From NCBI GenBank assembly GCA_963920635.1, contig OY987308.1, forward strand, positions 22,907,096-22,971,095: 64,000 nt of DNA. The letters run 5' to 3'. Positions 55,385 to 64,000 of this stretch are shown here, one piece after another. The notes beneath the pieces were generated by a model. That model was not told the origin of the DNA. It saw only the letters and a program-made list of their open reading frames with translations, and did not search any database. The stretch comes from Pseudeuparius sepicola (taxonomy: Eukaryota; Arthropoda; Insecta; Coleoptera; Anthribidae). The position numbers and the translations under genes are program-made. The first letter of the stretch is position 1, and every line of letters starts with the position of its first letter.

Positions 55385-56515
55385 AAGAGAGAACACTTTG
55401 GAACAATGCTAAACGACACTATTTCAAAAATGAAAGCTTGTAATGATAGCCTACAATAAATAATTTGTTTGTAATTGTTACAATAACGCCATTAAACTTG
55501 GCATTATTGTATGTTGACTCTTTAAAAGAGTTTTCGAAACTACATAGCTTCGAAACGCCGTTGACCGGCAAAACGGCTCCCGTAGTCTAGCCATATCGAT
55601 CGGTAAGGGGCGAAAGCGAGCTTGGCAATAACCCCAACCTTGGAGGGAAATTATATGGGCGAAATCCCGCTACAAACCAAGTTAGAACTTCTCGAAGCCT
55701 ACAGGGGAAAGGAGCAAAAAGAAACCGATCACCGCGAGTGACGCAAGAGTCGCACGGTACCTACCGAATAAATCATATGCTATCTAGGTTAAGGACGACT
55801 GGGTACCTGCGCCGTTACGTAAATACGGTACGAGTGGTACCCCAAAAGTTGGAACACGTATCGAGAAATGATAAAGTAAGCACGGCCACGACCAGAGAGC
55901 ACCAAGTCAATAATTGATATAATATCGTGGTTGTTTACATGTATGCGCCAATGATTCCATCCGACGCTCGTTTACATGGCCCAGTTTCAACCACTCCAAC
56001 CAGGAAGAACGCAAACAATACTTTCCCAAGTGTTTCTTTTATATGCAACTAGGATGGACGACATGAAATAACAAGGTTTAACCTTATATTTTGTGATAAC
56101 CACCGAAATAACAGTTTCGATTTCCTTTAGTAATCATTATAGTATGAGAGCCGACCGCATGATTTCAACTCTCATAAGATTGTAGAATAAGATGTTATGT
56201 AAAATGTAGACAGTATATTTCTTTACTTGAAGCGACTAAGTGGCCCGATCATTGTTATTTAAAGAAGTTGTGGTTAATTTTTAGGCAAATCTACTCTCAT
56301 ATGATTATAGAACAAAATAGGAAAGAAGGCCCATGGAGCAACAATAAAAAGAGTCCCTTGGTCCTTTAGAAATCCGATAGGCGTATTTTCGGGGCCCCGA
56401 AAATCCTTCGCTGTTAAATACGGCCCGAAAAACTGGGGCAAGTCTGGACCTCGGGGACGCGAGTTGTGTGCGAAGTCCCGCTATACAACCAGTGCCATAT
56501 ACCGTTTGATGCACA
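55385..56515. other. Intronic/intergenic, nothing recognised
   Basis: Mixed composition; about 55560-55870 is GC-richer and could be the remains of a retroelement leader, without proof. No gene is supported. Confidence 0.35.
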
Positions 56516-56519
56516 GGAA

Positions 56520-57131
56520 ATAGTATATTTCATTACGAGTCTGGAAATAAAGATTTTTTCGTGCGCCCGTGACAAATTCCCGTGTGAGGCGCAGCCGAAC
56601 ACGGGAAGTCATGCAAGCACGGAAAAATCTATTTCTGGACGTGTAATGAACGATATTTTTTAATATACTTCTTTGAAAACGGAAACTTAAAACATTTTAT
56701 CGGCATATTATAATAAATTTAATTGACAAAAAATAAACAATGCAGACAATATAGTGTTTGGTATGTATGATGCGTTTCCATGGTTACTCTCAAATTATTT
56801 CAAAGGTGCTTTGTTGTAAATTAGTTATTGTCAGATAAGGTGAATAAAACGTCAAAAATATTACAGAAATGTATCTAAATATTGAAACACTTACGAATTA
56901 AAATACAAAATAGGTATATGTATGTTAAATATCAGAGAGCATATAGAGTTTCTTAAATTTAGTTTACTTTGCTGTATATTTCTATTTTAAAGCCATATAT
57001 TCGGTATTTTTATTCATCGCACGGAAAGTTTTTCCATGCGCTGTTTCCGTGCGCTAGCCCGAAAAACCCCATCTTTCATTATTGCTAAAACAGATGAAAA
57101 TAAGGTGTTTTCAAAGAAGTATAATAAAAAA
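56520..57131 (+). mobile_element. 0.6 kb hairpin-headed element, copy 4
   Basis: Full-length copy with intact 130-base hairpin head (about 56520-56655) and the AGTATAATAAAAAA end. Closest in layout to copy 2. Confidence 0.75.
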
Positions 57132-57389
57132 TATTTTACCCGTTTTCGGGTTATTAAGGATTTTCGGCGAAAAAAACGACCAACGTAGGTGGGACGCATC
57201 TTTTTTACGTGATTGGTCGGCATTTCCCGTCACCTAAAGCCCGAAAACTGTCAGAAATTGCCCCTTTTCGCCGAGCTACAGCTGAGTTATTTCGACTCGG
57301 GGCTCTGGGGTCGGAATTTTTAAAACTTCCCTCAAGTCTTCAGGTGAGGTGCAGATGCTTCCGGTGCCCCCGAAAAATCAAAATAAATA

Positions 57390-57575
57390 AATATATTTCA
57401 GCACTTGACACTAGCTTTACATTTGGGAAATTATCTGCAAATAAATACCAACATTTCAAATTACATGCAAGTCAAAATTAACTACCTTTTCATTTTTAAC
57501 ATTTTTGCGACGTTGGCTAAGAACGCGTTTCATGCTACGCCACTGGCCTGTCGTGCGATGTGGCAGTTCGTAACA
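57390..57575 (+). repeat. Fragment of the P-like (THAP) element
   Basis: Matches about 7360-7545 of the P-like element, including an acceptor-like ATATATTTCAG then CACTTGACACTAGC, and CGTTTCATGCTACGCCACTG. The end with TIR and target duplication is absent. A 3-base indel between the two copies keeps a short frame open in both, which may be coincidence. Confidence 0.65.
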
Positions 57576-57612
57576 CGGCTAGTCCAAGATAATTAAATCC
57601 GTCTTATAAGGG

Positions 57613-58040
57613 GCGCAAAAAAATAAATGCTGGCAAGTTGAATTTTTCAGGGTTGGTCGGGGACTGCCTTCTGAGTATCCAACCAAAAAATCACACTCGA
57701 ACCCCTTCAGGGTTTTGTGCAATAGGGGTGGTTCATATCTCACCAGTTACAGCGCATTTAATTTTAAAAAAAATGCAATATTTAATATGAATGCTTCGTT
57801 CGTTCAATGTTTGAAAACTGGTGAGATATGAAAGTTATAAAACAAGTTTTATAAGGCAAAGTTGTAGAGCTTATTATTATGCACAGGCTGGAAAAAAAAT
57901 TCAAAAAAAAAAAATAAGAAACCACCCCTATTGCACAAAACCCTGAAGGGGTTCGAGTGTGATTTTTTGGTTGGATACTCAGGAGGCAGTCCCCGACCAA
58001 CCCTGAAAAAATCGGCATGCCAGCATTTCTTTTTTTGCAC
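57613..58040. mobile_element. Foldback element with ~115-base arms
   Basis: Left arm (57613-57733) and right arm (57921-58040) are inverted copies, sharing TTTCAGGGTTGGTCGGGGAC and TTCAGGGTTTTGTGCAATAG, with a smaller inner inverted repeat (ATATCTCACCAGTT). Target duplication not resolved. Confidence 0.75.
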
Positions 58041-58049
58041 AATGGATAA

Positions 58050-58665
58050 ATATCCTGGATTACGTCGCTAGCGCTGGTAGGTGTCGCCTCCTTGTCTTCC
58101 ATCAAAAATTTGTTAACATTGAACAACATATTATACTTATGTCAACTTTGAGAAAACTAATTATTGTTTAATTCGTTTCAAAATATAATGATATGGGATA
58201 AAGACAGACAAGTAATATGTTCGAAGACATGTACAATAGAAATAAAAGAAAAGTTTTCTAAGAGTGTTTGAAAAGCCCTTGAGAAGAAACCGGAGGAACT
58301 ATAAGCATGCAATAAGAAATTGGTCGATTTATAAGGGTTTCTTAATAATAAAGAAAGTTCTAGGAACGTTTTAACGTGGCTTCAAGTTTTATAATATCAC
58401 TAACGGTTGCTGTTCCGAATAACTTGGTAAATGACAAAAACGGCTTCCCAAATATTTTCGCCGCCCAAAGATGGCGCAAGCTTCCGGTATCCACCGTCGA
58501 TTCAGGCTACGCGCATTTCCGGAAGAGCGGGGACTCCTTGACCCGAATGCCCAACAGAACACGGCGAGCTGTTGCCCAACCGTTTCCTAGTTTTGCTAAC
58601 GAGAGAACAACGAGCAGGCCATTGTTATGCGCGATTTTCTAATAAGGCGGCAAGATTCCGAGACA
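58050..58665. other. Intronic/intergenic, nothing recognised
   Basis: AT-rich. An 88-codon frame at 58376-58642 has no recognisable domain or splice context. Confidence 0.4.
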
Positions 58666-58676
58666 TTCGATTTGTC

Positions 58677-59541
58677 CAGGGACTCTTTAAAGTAAGGGGA
58701 CCCAGCATTATACTTTCCAAAGTGAGGCCTATTCTTTCCTCATTCTAATGGTATCAGTGACGCCAAGTATGCCATTTTATTGGAGAATCTATGAATATAA
58801 CAGGTACTTTGATTGTTAGTAAAAATTAATAATGGTTTCCATGATTTCTAAAAATTAGACTTGACAATTTTGTGTCTATACAAGTGCAGAATATGGCAAC
58901 TGTCACTTGAAATTGATTTGTCGCTATTGCACCTTGTTACCAGGTTCCTCAATCCATTTGTAATATGCATACGTGAACTTTCTTCCCTTGTTGAATGTAT
59001 CTACCCAAAGAACTTTCACAGATTTCAGGATGGACTAATAAGATTAGGTCTAGTAGTTCTAATGATGTAGTTTTTCTCGGTGTTCATTATAAAATTTCTC
59101 TCCCAAAGACCCCACATACTTAAAATAAACTTGTAGTCGTAGATAAAAACTCTTTAAAAAAAGACCTGACTGAAGCTATCTGCTTAATAATTTAAAATTT
59201 TCGAAATACGATTTTTGTTTTGAACTACCTACTTATTATACGTAATGCTCACGTAATGGGAATTGTAGGATTACTAAAGGTGATACAGGAAAAATCTGGT
59301 TGCAATTATTGGGACTACTACAGGCGGCCGCATAATTACCTTTAATGGACAATGGAAGTTAGAAAAGTTAAAAATTGTGAATTATGATGGGAAATATTTT
59401 GCCTCCTTTAGAATCTATGGCACTGGCATGTCACATAAAACCCGATGGCAGTTGGACACCGACATATAACTTAACCTTGTATCAGCCCCCTTCGAGTCAA
59501 CAGAAAACAAACTCCCCCTCAAGGCTTCACTTTTCCTATGT
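58677..59541 (-). mobile_element. hAT-like element, copy 3, one end missing
   Basis: Reverse orientation. The terminal repeat CAGGGACTCTTTAAAGTAAG is intact at 58677, but the other end stops at CTTTTCCTATGT, about 45 bases short of the terminus seen in copies 1 and 2. The flanks still show an exact 8-base duplication GATTTGTC (58669-58676 and 59542-59549). Confidence 0.8.
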
Positions 59542-59554
59542 GATTTGTCATTTC

Positions 59555-60710
59555 GACGTAATATAAAATGTCCCCTGTATAAGTGATCTTCCATTGAGAC
59601 TGTACTATTGTTGAGCAGCACTTCGTTGCATAACATATATCATCCGGCAAAAAAAAAACCGTTTCCCCGAAATACGAGCATTCGCACTCTGTCGAGTTAT
59701 TTTTTTGTCTGGAGACCGTTGCCAATTTTTCTCGGCTATATTTAGCGCCTCCGTACAGGAAGTGTAGCTTTAATGGCCCGAAATTAAAAGATCTGCCTGC
59801 CTTACATGCTCGCGCGAGTCGTTTTTCGTTATCCAACCATGATATTTTTATTAATGCTCAAAAAATACTGTCCAAGATAGTAGTAGTGTCTTTTGCAAAG
59901 ATAACACGAACTTAAAGAAGATAAATTGAGTATGTCTTTTTGTGTAAGTACAAATAAAAAATAAATTTAATGTCTTATTTCGTTTATACAGGGGGGTTCA
60001 TTTTTAAGGAACCTATGCCGGTATAACGTGTACCAAATTTGATTCAAATATCTCAACTAGTTTGGTAAATATTCAATAAAGTCAACATATTTTTTAAAAC
60101 TTTAACATCCTGTAACTTTTATATAACGCCTTAAAAATATACAGTCTCTACGAGGAAGTGTGGTTATTTTTTGAAGATCTATCACCTGTTACAGTGAACC
60201 AACCTGTATACAGGTTGTACTTTTTTCTAAGAATACTCATAATTTTTGAGGTCTGGAAAAATACCAATTGATTCTTCAATTCTTTATGTGCATGCACAGA
60301 ACCATTCTGTAGTAAATTACCCTTAAACAACAAACACATGTTCCAAAATTAAACAGATTTCCTTGGGCGTATCAAGAAAACGAGCACAGATCAACAATCA
60401 CAGCCAAAAATTTTCGGAAATATATTTCGCTCCAACTGCCAAAAATCAAACGTTGTGCAATGCGCGATGCATTCCCCCACATTCTCACGGAATTAGGTCG
60501 GACAAATACGATTTTTCAGAAGCGTCTCGGGTCGGATCCAGCAATTATTGCTGTTTTAAAATTATTAATGGACAAGATCTGACCCAGTTCTCTCGATTAT
60601 TTTCGCGAAAGATTATTTAGAACGAAGTGGCGACGCTCGGGCCTAGGATGACAATAAGCGGGTCCTATTCAAATAATCAAAATAACATATTTTCTATTAA
60701 TACATAATAA
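59555..60710. other. Intronic/intergenic, nothing recognised
   Basis: No supported gene or clear repeat. Short frames only. Confidence 0.45.
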
Positions 60711-60718
60711 ATGCATTA

Positions 60719-61005
60719 ATACATAGGTACACATTAATGCATTCATTCATACATAGGTACACATTCATACATTCATTCATACATAGTTACACATTAATGC
60801 ATTCATTTATACATAGGGACACATTAATACATTCATTCATACATAGGTACACATTAATACATTCATTCATACATAGGTACACATTAATACATACATTCAT
60901 ACATAGTTACACGTTAATACATTCGTTCATACATAGGTACACATTAATACATTTATTCATACATAGATACACAATAATACATTCATTCATACATATGTAC
61001 ACATG
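60719..61005 (+). repeat. 30-base minisatellite, ~9.5 copies
   Basis: Unit ACATTCATTCATACATAGGT plus ACACATTAAT with substitutions. As 30 is divisible by three and stop-free, it gives an open frame of (IHSFIHRYTL)n that is an artefact of the repeat. It lies 72 bases before the exon candidate at 61078. Confidence 0.9.
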
Positions 61006-61077
61006 ACGTCTACATTAAAAAGAATTCATGGGAAGGGTCTATTAAACGTCCTAACGTTCTCTTTCCTTTTGTTTCAG

Positions 61078-61197
61078 TCGACAAAGAACAAAACAACTAC
61101 CTACACCAGCTGTTGTCGCGACAGCGTCCAGATCTTCAACATCAATCGCTGTGCGACTACGGCAGGAGAAAATCGATCTACCCCACCACAAACAATG
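61078..61197 (+). CDS. Candidate downstream exon
   Basis: Preceded by a strong pyrimidine tract and acceptor (TTCTCTTTCCTTTTGTTTCAG ends at 61077; the tract is 61057-61077). It reads, after two bases finishing a split codon, DKEQNNYLHQLLSRQRPDLQ then HQSLCDYGRRKSIYPTTNN, with a possible weak donor GTAACG at 61198. The acceptor phase fits the donor at 47971, and the joint codon would be TTC. Polar Gln/Asn/Ser-rich composition suits a transcription regulator. If the donor is not used, the frame runs about 40 codons more to a stop near 61312. No domain is recognised, and belonging to the 47.7 kb gene is inference. Confidence 0.4.
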
Positions 61198-61204
61198 GTA
61201 ACGT

Positions 61205-61955
61205 ATCTCCTTCTCAGCAAACCAAAAGGGCTGGCATTCGCAACCAGTATTTACGCGAAAAAACCCACGAAACCGTTGGCCACTATATACCCCTCCCGTT
61301 CAAACTGGTATAATATTACAGATTTTTGTAGACCGGGCAGATTTAAGTGAGAAATTATTCAACGACTACCCTTCGAGGGGGGAACTAGTTCTAGGACGCT
61401 TGACCAGCGGTCAGTTTAGCTCATCCGGTTGGTGCATGGTTTTTTTTCCAACCCTTAAATAGATAAGGAACTGACCAAGTGTGGGAAAGTACAAGTGGGG
61501 GAATGGCCGTTGAGGGCAATCCGATATTGTTTCGAAGGGAAACTAACGGAAATCGACCGATTATCTCTTCGCGATTTCGCATGGTACTTTTGTTATCGAT
61601 ACGCACATGTCTGACACACTTTCAGCTCGCTAATAATAATAAAAAAATATGCAATGGTATGCTATTTCGCATGACGAAATCGTTTGAACAATAGCTAGGT
61701 AACATTAACCGAAATTCGGAACATTATTGTATGTAGATTAATGTAGGAAGTCCTCAACCGTAGAAGTGTTGCCAAGAGTCTTTTTACAATAGGTTTTAAA
61801 ATTGATTTGATTATTGCAATTGGGAGCTACCCAACAATTGAAAAAATTGTTGTTTATCGTGTTCAGATCTGGTACTATCAGCTTGGTAGGTTTTCTGACG
61901 TCCAAGTGCAAGTTATGCAAGTCCGAGGGGGTTATGGCTGCCTTGATGAACAGTT
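61205..61955. other. Intergenic/intronic, nothing recognised
   Basis: No second exon with good splice sites was found. Mixed AT-rich sequence. Confidence 0.4.
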
Positions 61956-61960
61956 AAGAT

Positions 61961-62440
61961 ATGATATCATCTTTTCAATTTATTTGTTTTCGGCCACGAG
62001 AATTCGTTGCAAAACAACACGTGCCAATTGTTGATGATCCAGATTCCACCCATTTTCGATATTTGGGACAGTTTCGCAAGAAAACCTCAGAATTAAAAAT
62101 ACCGATCTTTTATATAATATTATATATTAAACGGCCATGGGAATATTTACCGGACACTCGCGGCGCCACTAAATATTTTCAGGGAAGAACAATATGGAAG
62201 GGAGCATACCTTTACCCTACGTATCAAAACAGGTTTGTCCCAGTTTTTTTTTGCTGGTTGCCTAATAATGTGGCCTTAATAGGAACTTTTAGAGCAATAT
62301 CCTTCCGTTTTTCTTTAAAATTCAAGAAATTAACGGTTCTTCGTCCAAATTTATTTTTAATAAAACAACGACGTGACCTTTATAACCTATTGGTATGGTT
62401 GATTTTGTTTTTTTTTATTTTTATGTTTTTATATCAATAG
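61961..62440 (+). CDS. Unrecognised 159-codon frame
   Basis: One of the longest uninterrupted frames here, starting MISSFQFICF and ending in a very hydrophobic tail (LVWLILFFFIFMFLYQ) that could be a membrane segment but coincides with a T-rich tract. No signal peptide, no known motif, and no evident promoter or splice signals. Likely a chance frame or an exon fragment. Confidence 0.15.
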   Translation: MISSFQFICFRPREFVAKQHVPIVDDPDSTHFRYLGQFRKKTSELKIPIFYIILYIKRPWEYLPDTRGATKYFQGRTIWKGAYLYPTYQNRFVPVFFCWLPNNVALIGTFRAISFRFSLKFKKLTVLRPNLFLIKQRRDLYNLLVWLILFFFIFMFLYQ

Positions 62441-62445
62441 TATCT

Positions 62446-62482
62446 ATAATAATAATAATAATTATGATTATTATTATTATCA
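62446..62482. repeat. (AAT)n/(ATT)n microsatellite
   Basis: ATAATAATAATAATT followed by ATTATTATTATTAT forms a simple inverted microsatellite. Confidence 0.85.
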
Positions 62483-62484
62483 AC

Positions 62485-63610
62485 GTCACAATACTCCAAA
62501 CTAGATCTATTGATAATAATAATTTACTAATGCATCTGCTATTTGAAACATCTTAAAAAAATTCGCAAGGGAAAAATTTAAAAAAAAAAGAAGTAATACA
62601 AGATCTAAATTGGCTTGAGTGTCGTGTAGTGCCATTAATTTGGTTTCATATTGTTTATTAGTGTGAAACTTGGAATCGTTTAGCGAGTTACTTTTTTTAC
62701 CACCTTATATCGAGAAAATACTTTTAAAACATCCTAACTTTGACCTGGACCGACACTATATTAAAGACCCGAGCAGGACGTTATATTTCATTGTTGTTTA
62801 CGGACTGAAGTGGCGCCACTCGACGAAAAAATGGCGACTTATTATAGGTTATAGGGGGGTATTCTGTGGTTATTGGTATGTCAGTTACTGACGTTTAAAA
62901 TGTCCCAAATTTTAAATATCCAGCTTTATTACGATTTGCCTTCTTTTTACGGTAACGAATTGTCTCTGCGTCCAGTATTTAGCAGTTTTATCCTATTAAC
63001 ACAGCTTTTATAGGCAGATTTGTTTGCGATAACATGAAATTTCCATGCACATGAAAAAAAATGTTATGCACACTGCACAGACCATTAGGTGAATTGCAGA
63101 AGAATAAACACTATTTTGGAATTATGGGATGATCTGATCAACCAGCTGAAGAAGCGAAAATTCTAGATATTATTTTGGAAGAGTATTTTGTAACGTATGC
63201 AAGAATGAAAATAGAAAATTTTCTTTGTAGCTCCAAAGCGAACCAATAGTCCTCCATATAAAGAAGAAACTGAAAAATCTAATGCGTTTTATGCTTACTT
63301 ACACTACAACTAGCCATGGACTTCATTTCAAACCAAAAGGTACCAAATACTCTTGTTTGCTTTTTAGACTCGCTTTTCTTAAGAAAATGTATGGAAATAT
63401 GCCATGTGAACTTGTCAAATTAGAGGGACATAACTAACAAATATTTTATTTTATTTTGAATATTAAATTCGTTGTAACAGATACATTTGCATGTTTTTAT
63501 TTTATAAAAGATTCTGCAACAATGGTTTTTTAACATTAAACCATTGTGTAAATTTGTTTCGTCGTGTGGCTCCAGTGGCGATCGCTTGAAACAGCGCTAT
63601 GCGCTTGCGC
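62485..63610. other. Intergenic, nothing recognised
   Basis: AT-rich. Short open frames only, none recognised. Confidence 0.45.
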
Positions 63611-63617
63611 AGGTCTA

Positions 63618-63956
63618 GGAGGGGGTTGCCGACAGCGAAAGTGACGTTAGATTTCGTATTTTTTAAGTTGTATAGCATAAAATCTAATAACATTTTACCT
63701 GGCAAAAATTTAGTACAAACATCTCTGTCTTCATTTTAATCATAAGATCTTAAAATCAGTGTTTTGTTTTATAGGTTATGAAAACATTGGGAAAATAATA
63801 ATCCCTGTGCATATGCTTTTAAGATCTTATGATTAAAATGAAGCCAGAGATGTTTGTACTAAATTTTTGCCAGGTAAAATGTTATTAGATTTTATGCTAT
63901 AAAACTTAAAAAAAATGCGAAATCTAACGTCACTTTCGCTGTCGGCAACCCCCTCT
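63618..63956. mobile_element. Hairpin MITE, GAGGGGGTTGCC ends
   Basis: Arms of about 140 bases (63618-63757 against 63815-63956) differ at only a few positions. They start GAGGGGGTTGCCGACAGCGA and are flanked by TA (63616-63617 and 63957-63958). The loop is about 55 bases. No coding capacity. Confidence 0.8.
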
Positions 63957-64000
63957 TAGTATAGTGTTGGCCCAGCTTTAACCCACTGGATTTGCGATAT

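Noticed and set aside
60737..61006. Apparent repeat protein (IHSFIHRYTL)n
   Set aside because: A 30-base minisatellite whose unit length is a multiple of three; no composition or context of a gene.
1..64000. CRISPR arrays or bacterial operons
   Set aside because: No regularly spaced unique spacers. The tandem repeats are uninterrupted satellites, and genes show eukaryotic splice sites.

Overview
This is a eukaryotic, almost certainly arthropod and probably insect, genomic window: AT-rich intergenic DNA, CpG-rich islands, spliced-gene signals and very dense short DNA transposons. I see no prokaryotic operon, no phage and no CRISPR. The order cannot be fixed from sequence alone. Repeated words such as GTAGGTACCT and ACAGGGTGTCCC are familiar from several insect orders.

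Host gene content is thin. The best candidate is a first coding exon at 47701-47971 on the + strand. It sits under a GC-rich, GAGA-rich promoter-like region and ends at a good splice donor. It encodes an acidic protein with a sumoylation-type IKRE and a CtBP-type PLDLR motif, so I read it as an unnamed transcription regulator. A phase-compatible exon candidate lies 13 kb downstream (61078-61197), and a weaker 48-base micro-exon candidate lies upstream (40205-40252). If they belong together, the last third of the window is mostly intron filled with transposons. Other CpG-rich islands (14.14-14.42, 28.56-28.83, 35.64-36.33, 40.50-40.82 and 54.59-54.72 kb) look like promoters or alternative first exons without a readable protein.

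Layout. 0-5.4 kb: a 5S-rRNA-derived repeat copy, a 3.36 kb element with 620-base inverted arms, then a second 5S-type repeat. 6.8-7.6 kb: a small P-like element with an exact 8-base target duplication that still carries a THAP first exon. 7.8-8.4 kb: a hairpin MITE. 8.8-10.8 kb: a DD41D mariner with a frameshifted transposase. 12-20 kb: truncated repeats and two copies of a 0.6 kb hairpin element. 22.2-24.6 kb: a hAT-like element with another element nested in it. 25.3-27.6 kb: a 5S-type repeat interrupted by another element, then a composite hairpin plus minisatellite element. 29.0-31.8 kb: a 19-base satellite and two tandem internally deleted hAT copies, one with a heat-shock-like promoter. 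32-45 kb: foldbacks and tandem repeats. 51-59.5 kb: two more copies of the 22 kb hAT-like family, a tRNA-like Pol III unit inside a 25-base inverted repeat, and fourth copies of older families. 60.7-64 kb: a 30-base minisatellite, the downstream exon candidate and a hairpin MITE.

Most noteworthy: (1) a multicopy repeat whose 3' end is a 5S-rRNA-type internal promoter; (2) a hAT-derived copy with seven phased heat-shock units 15 bases before a TATA box; (3) a tRNA-like Pol III unit with a T7 terminator inside an inverted repeat; (4) the THAP-exon element whose first zinc cysteine is a stop codon; (5) composite elements whose minisatellite units each carry YY1/Pho-like and CRE motifs; (6) a hAT-like copy with a target duplication but only one end. 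Functions given are inferences from motifs; no database search was possible.
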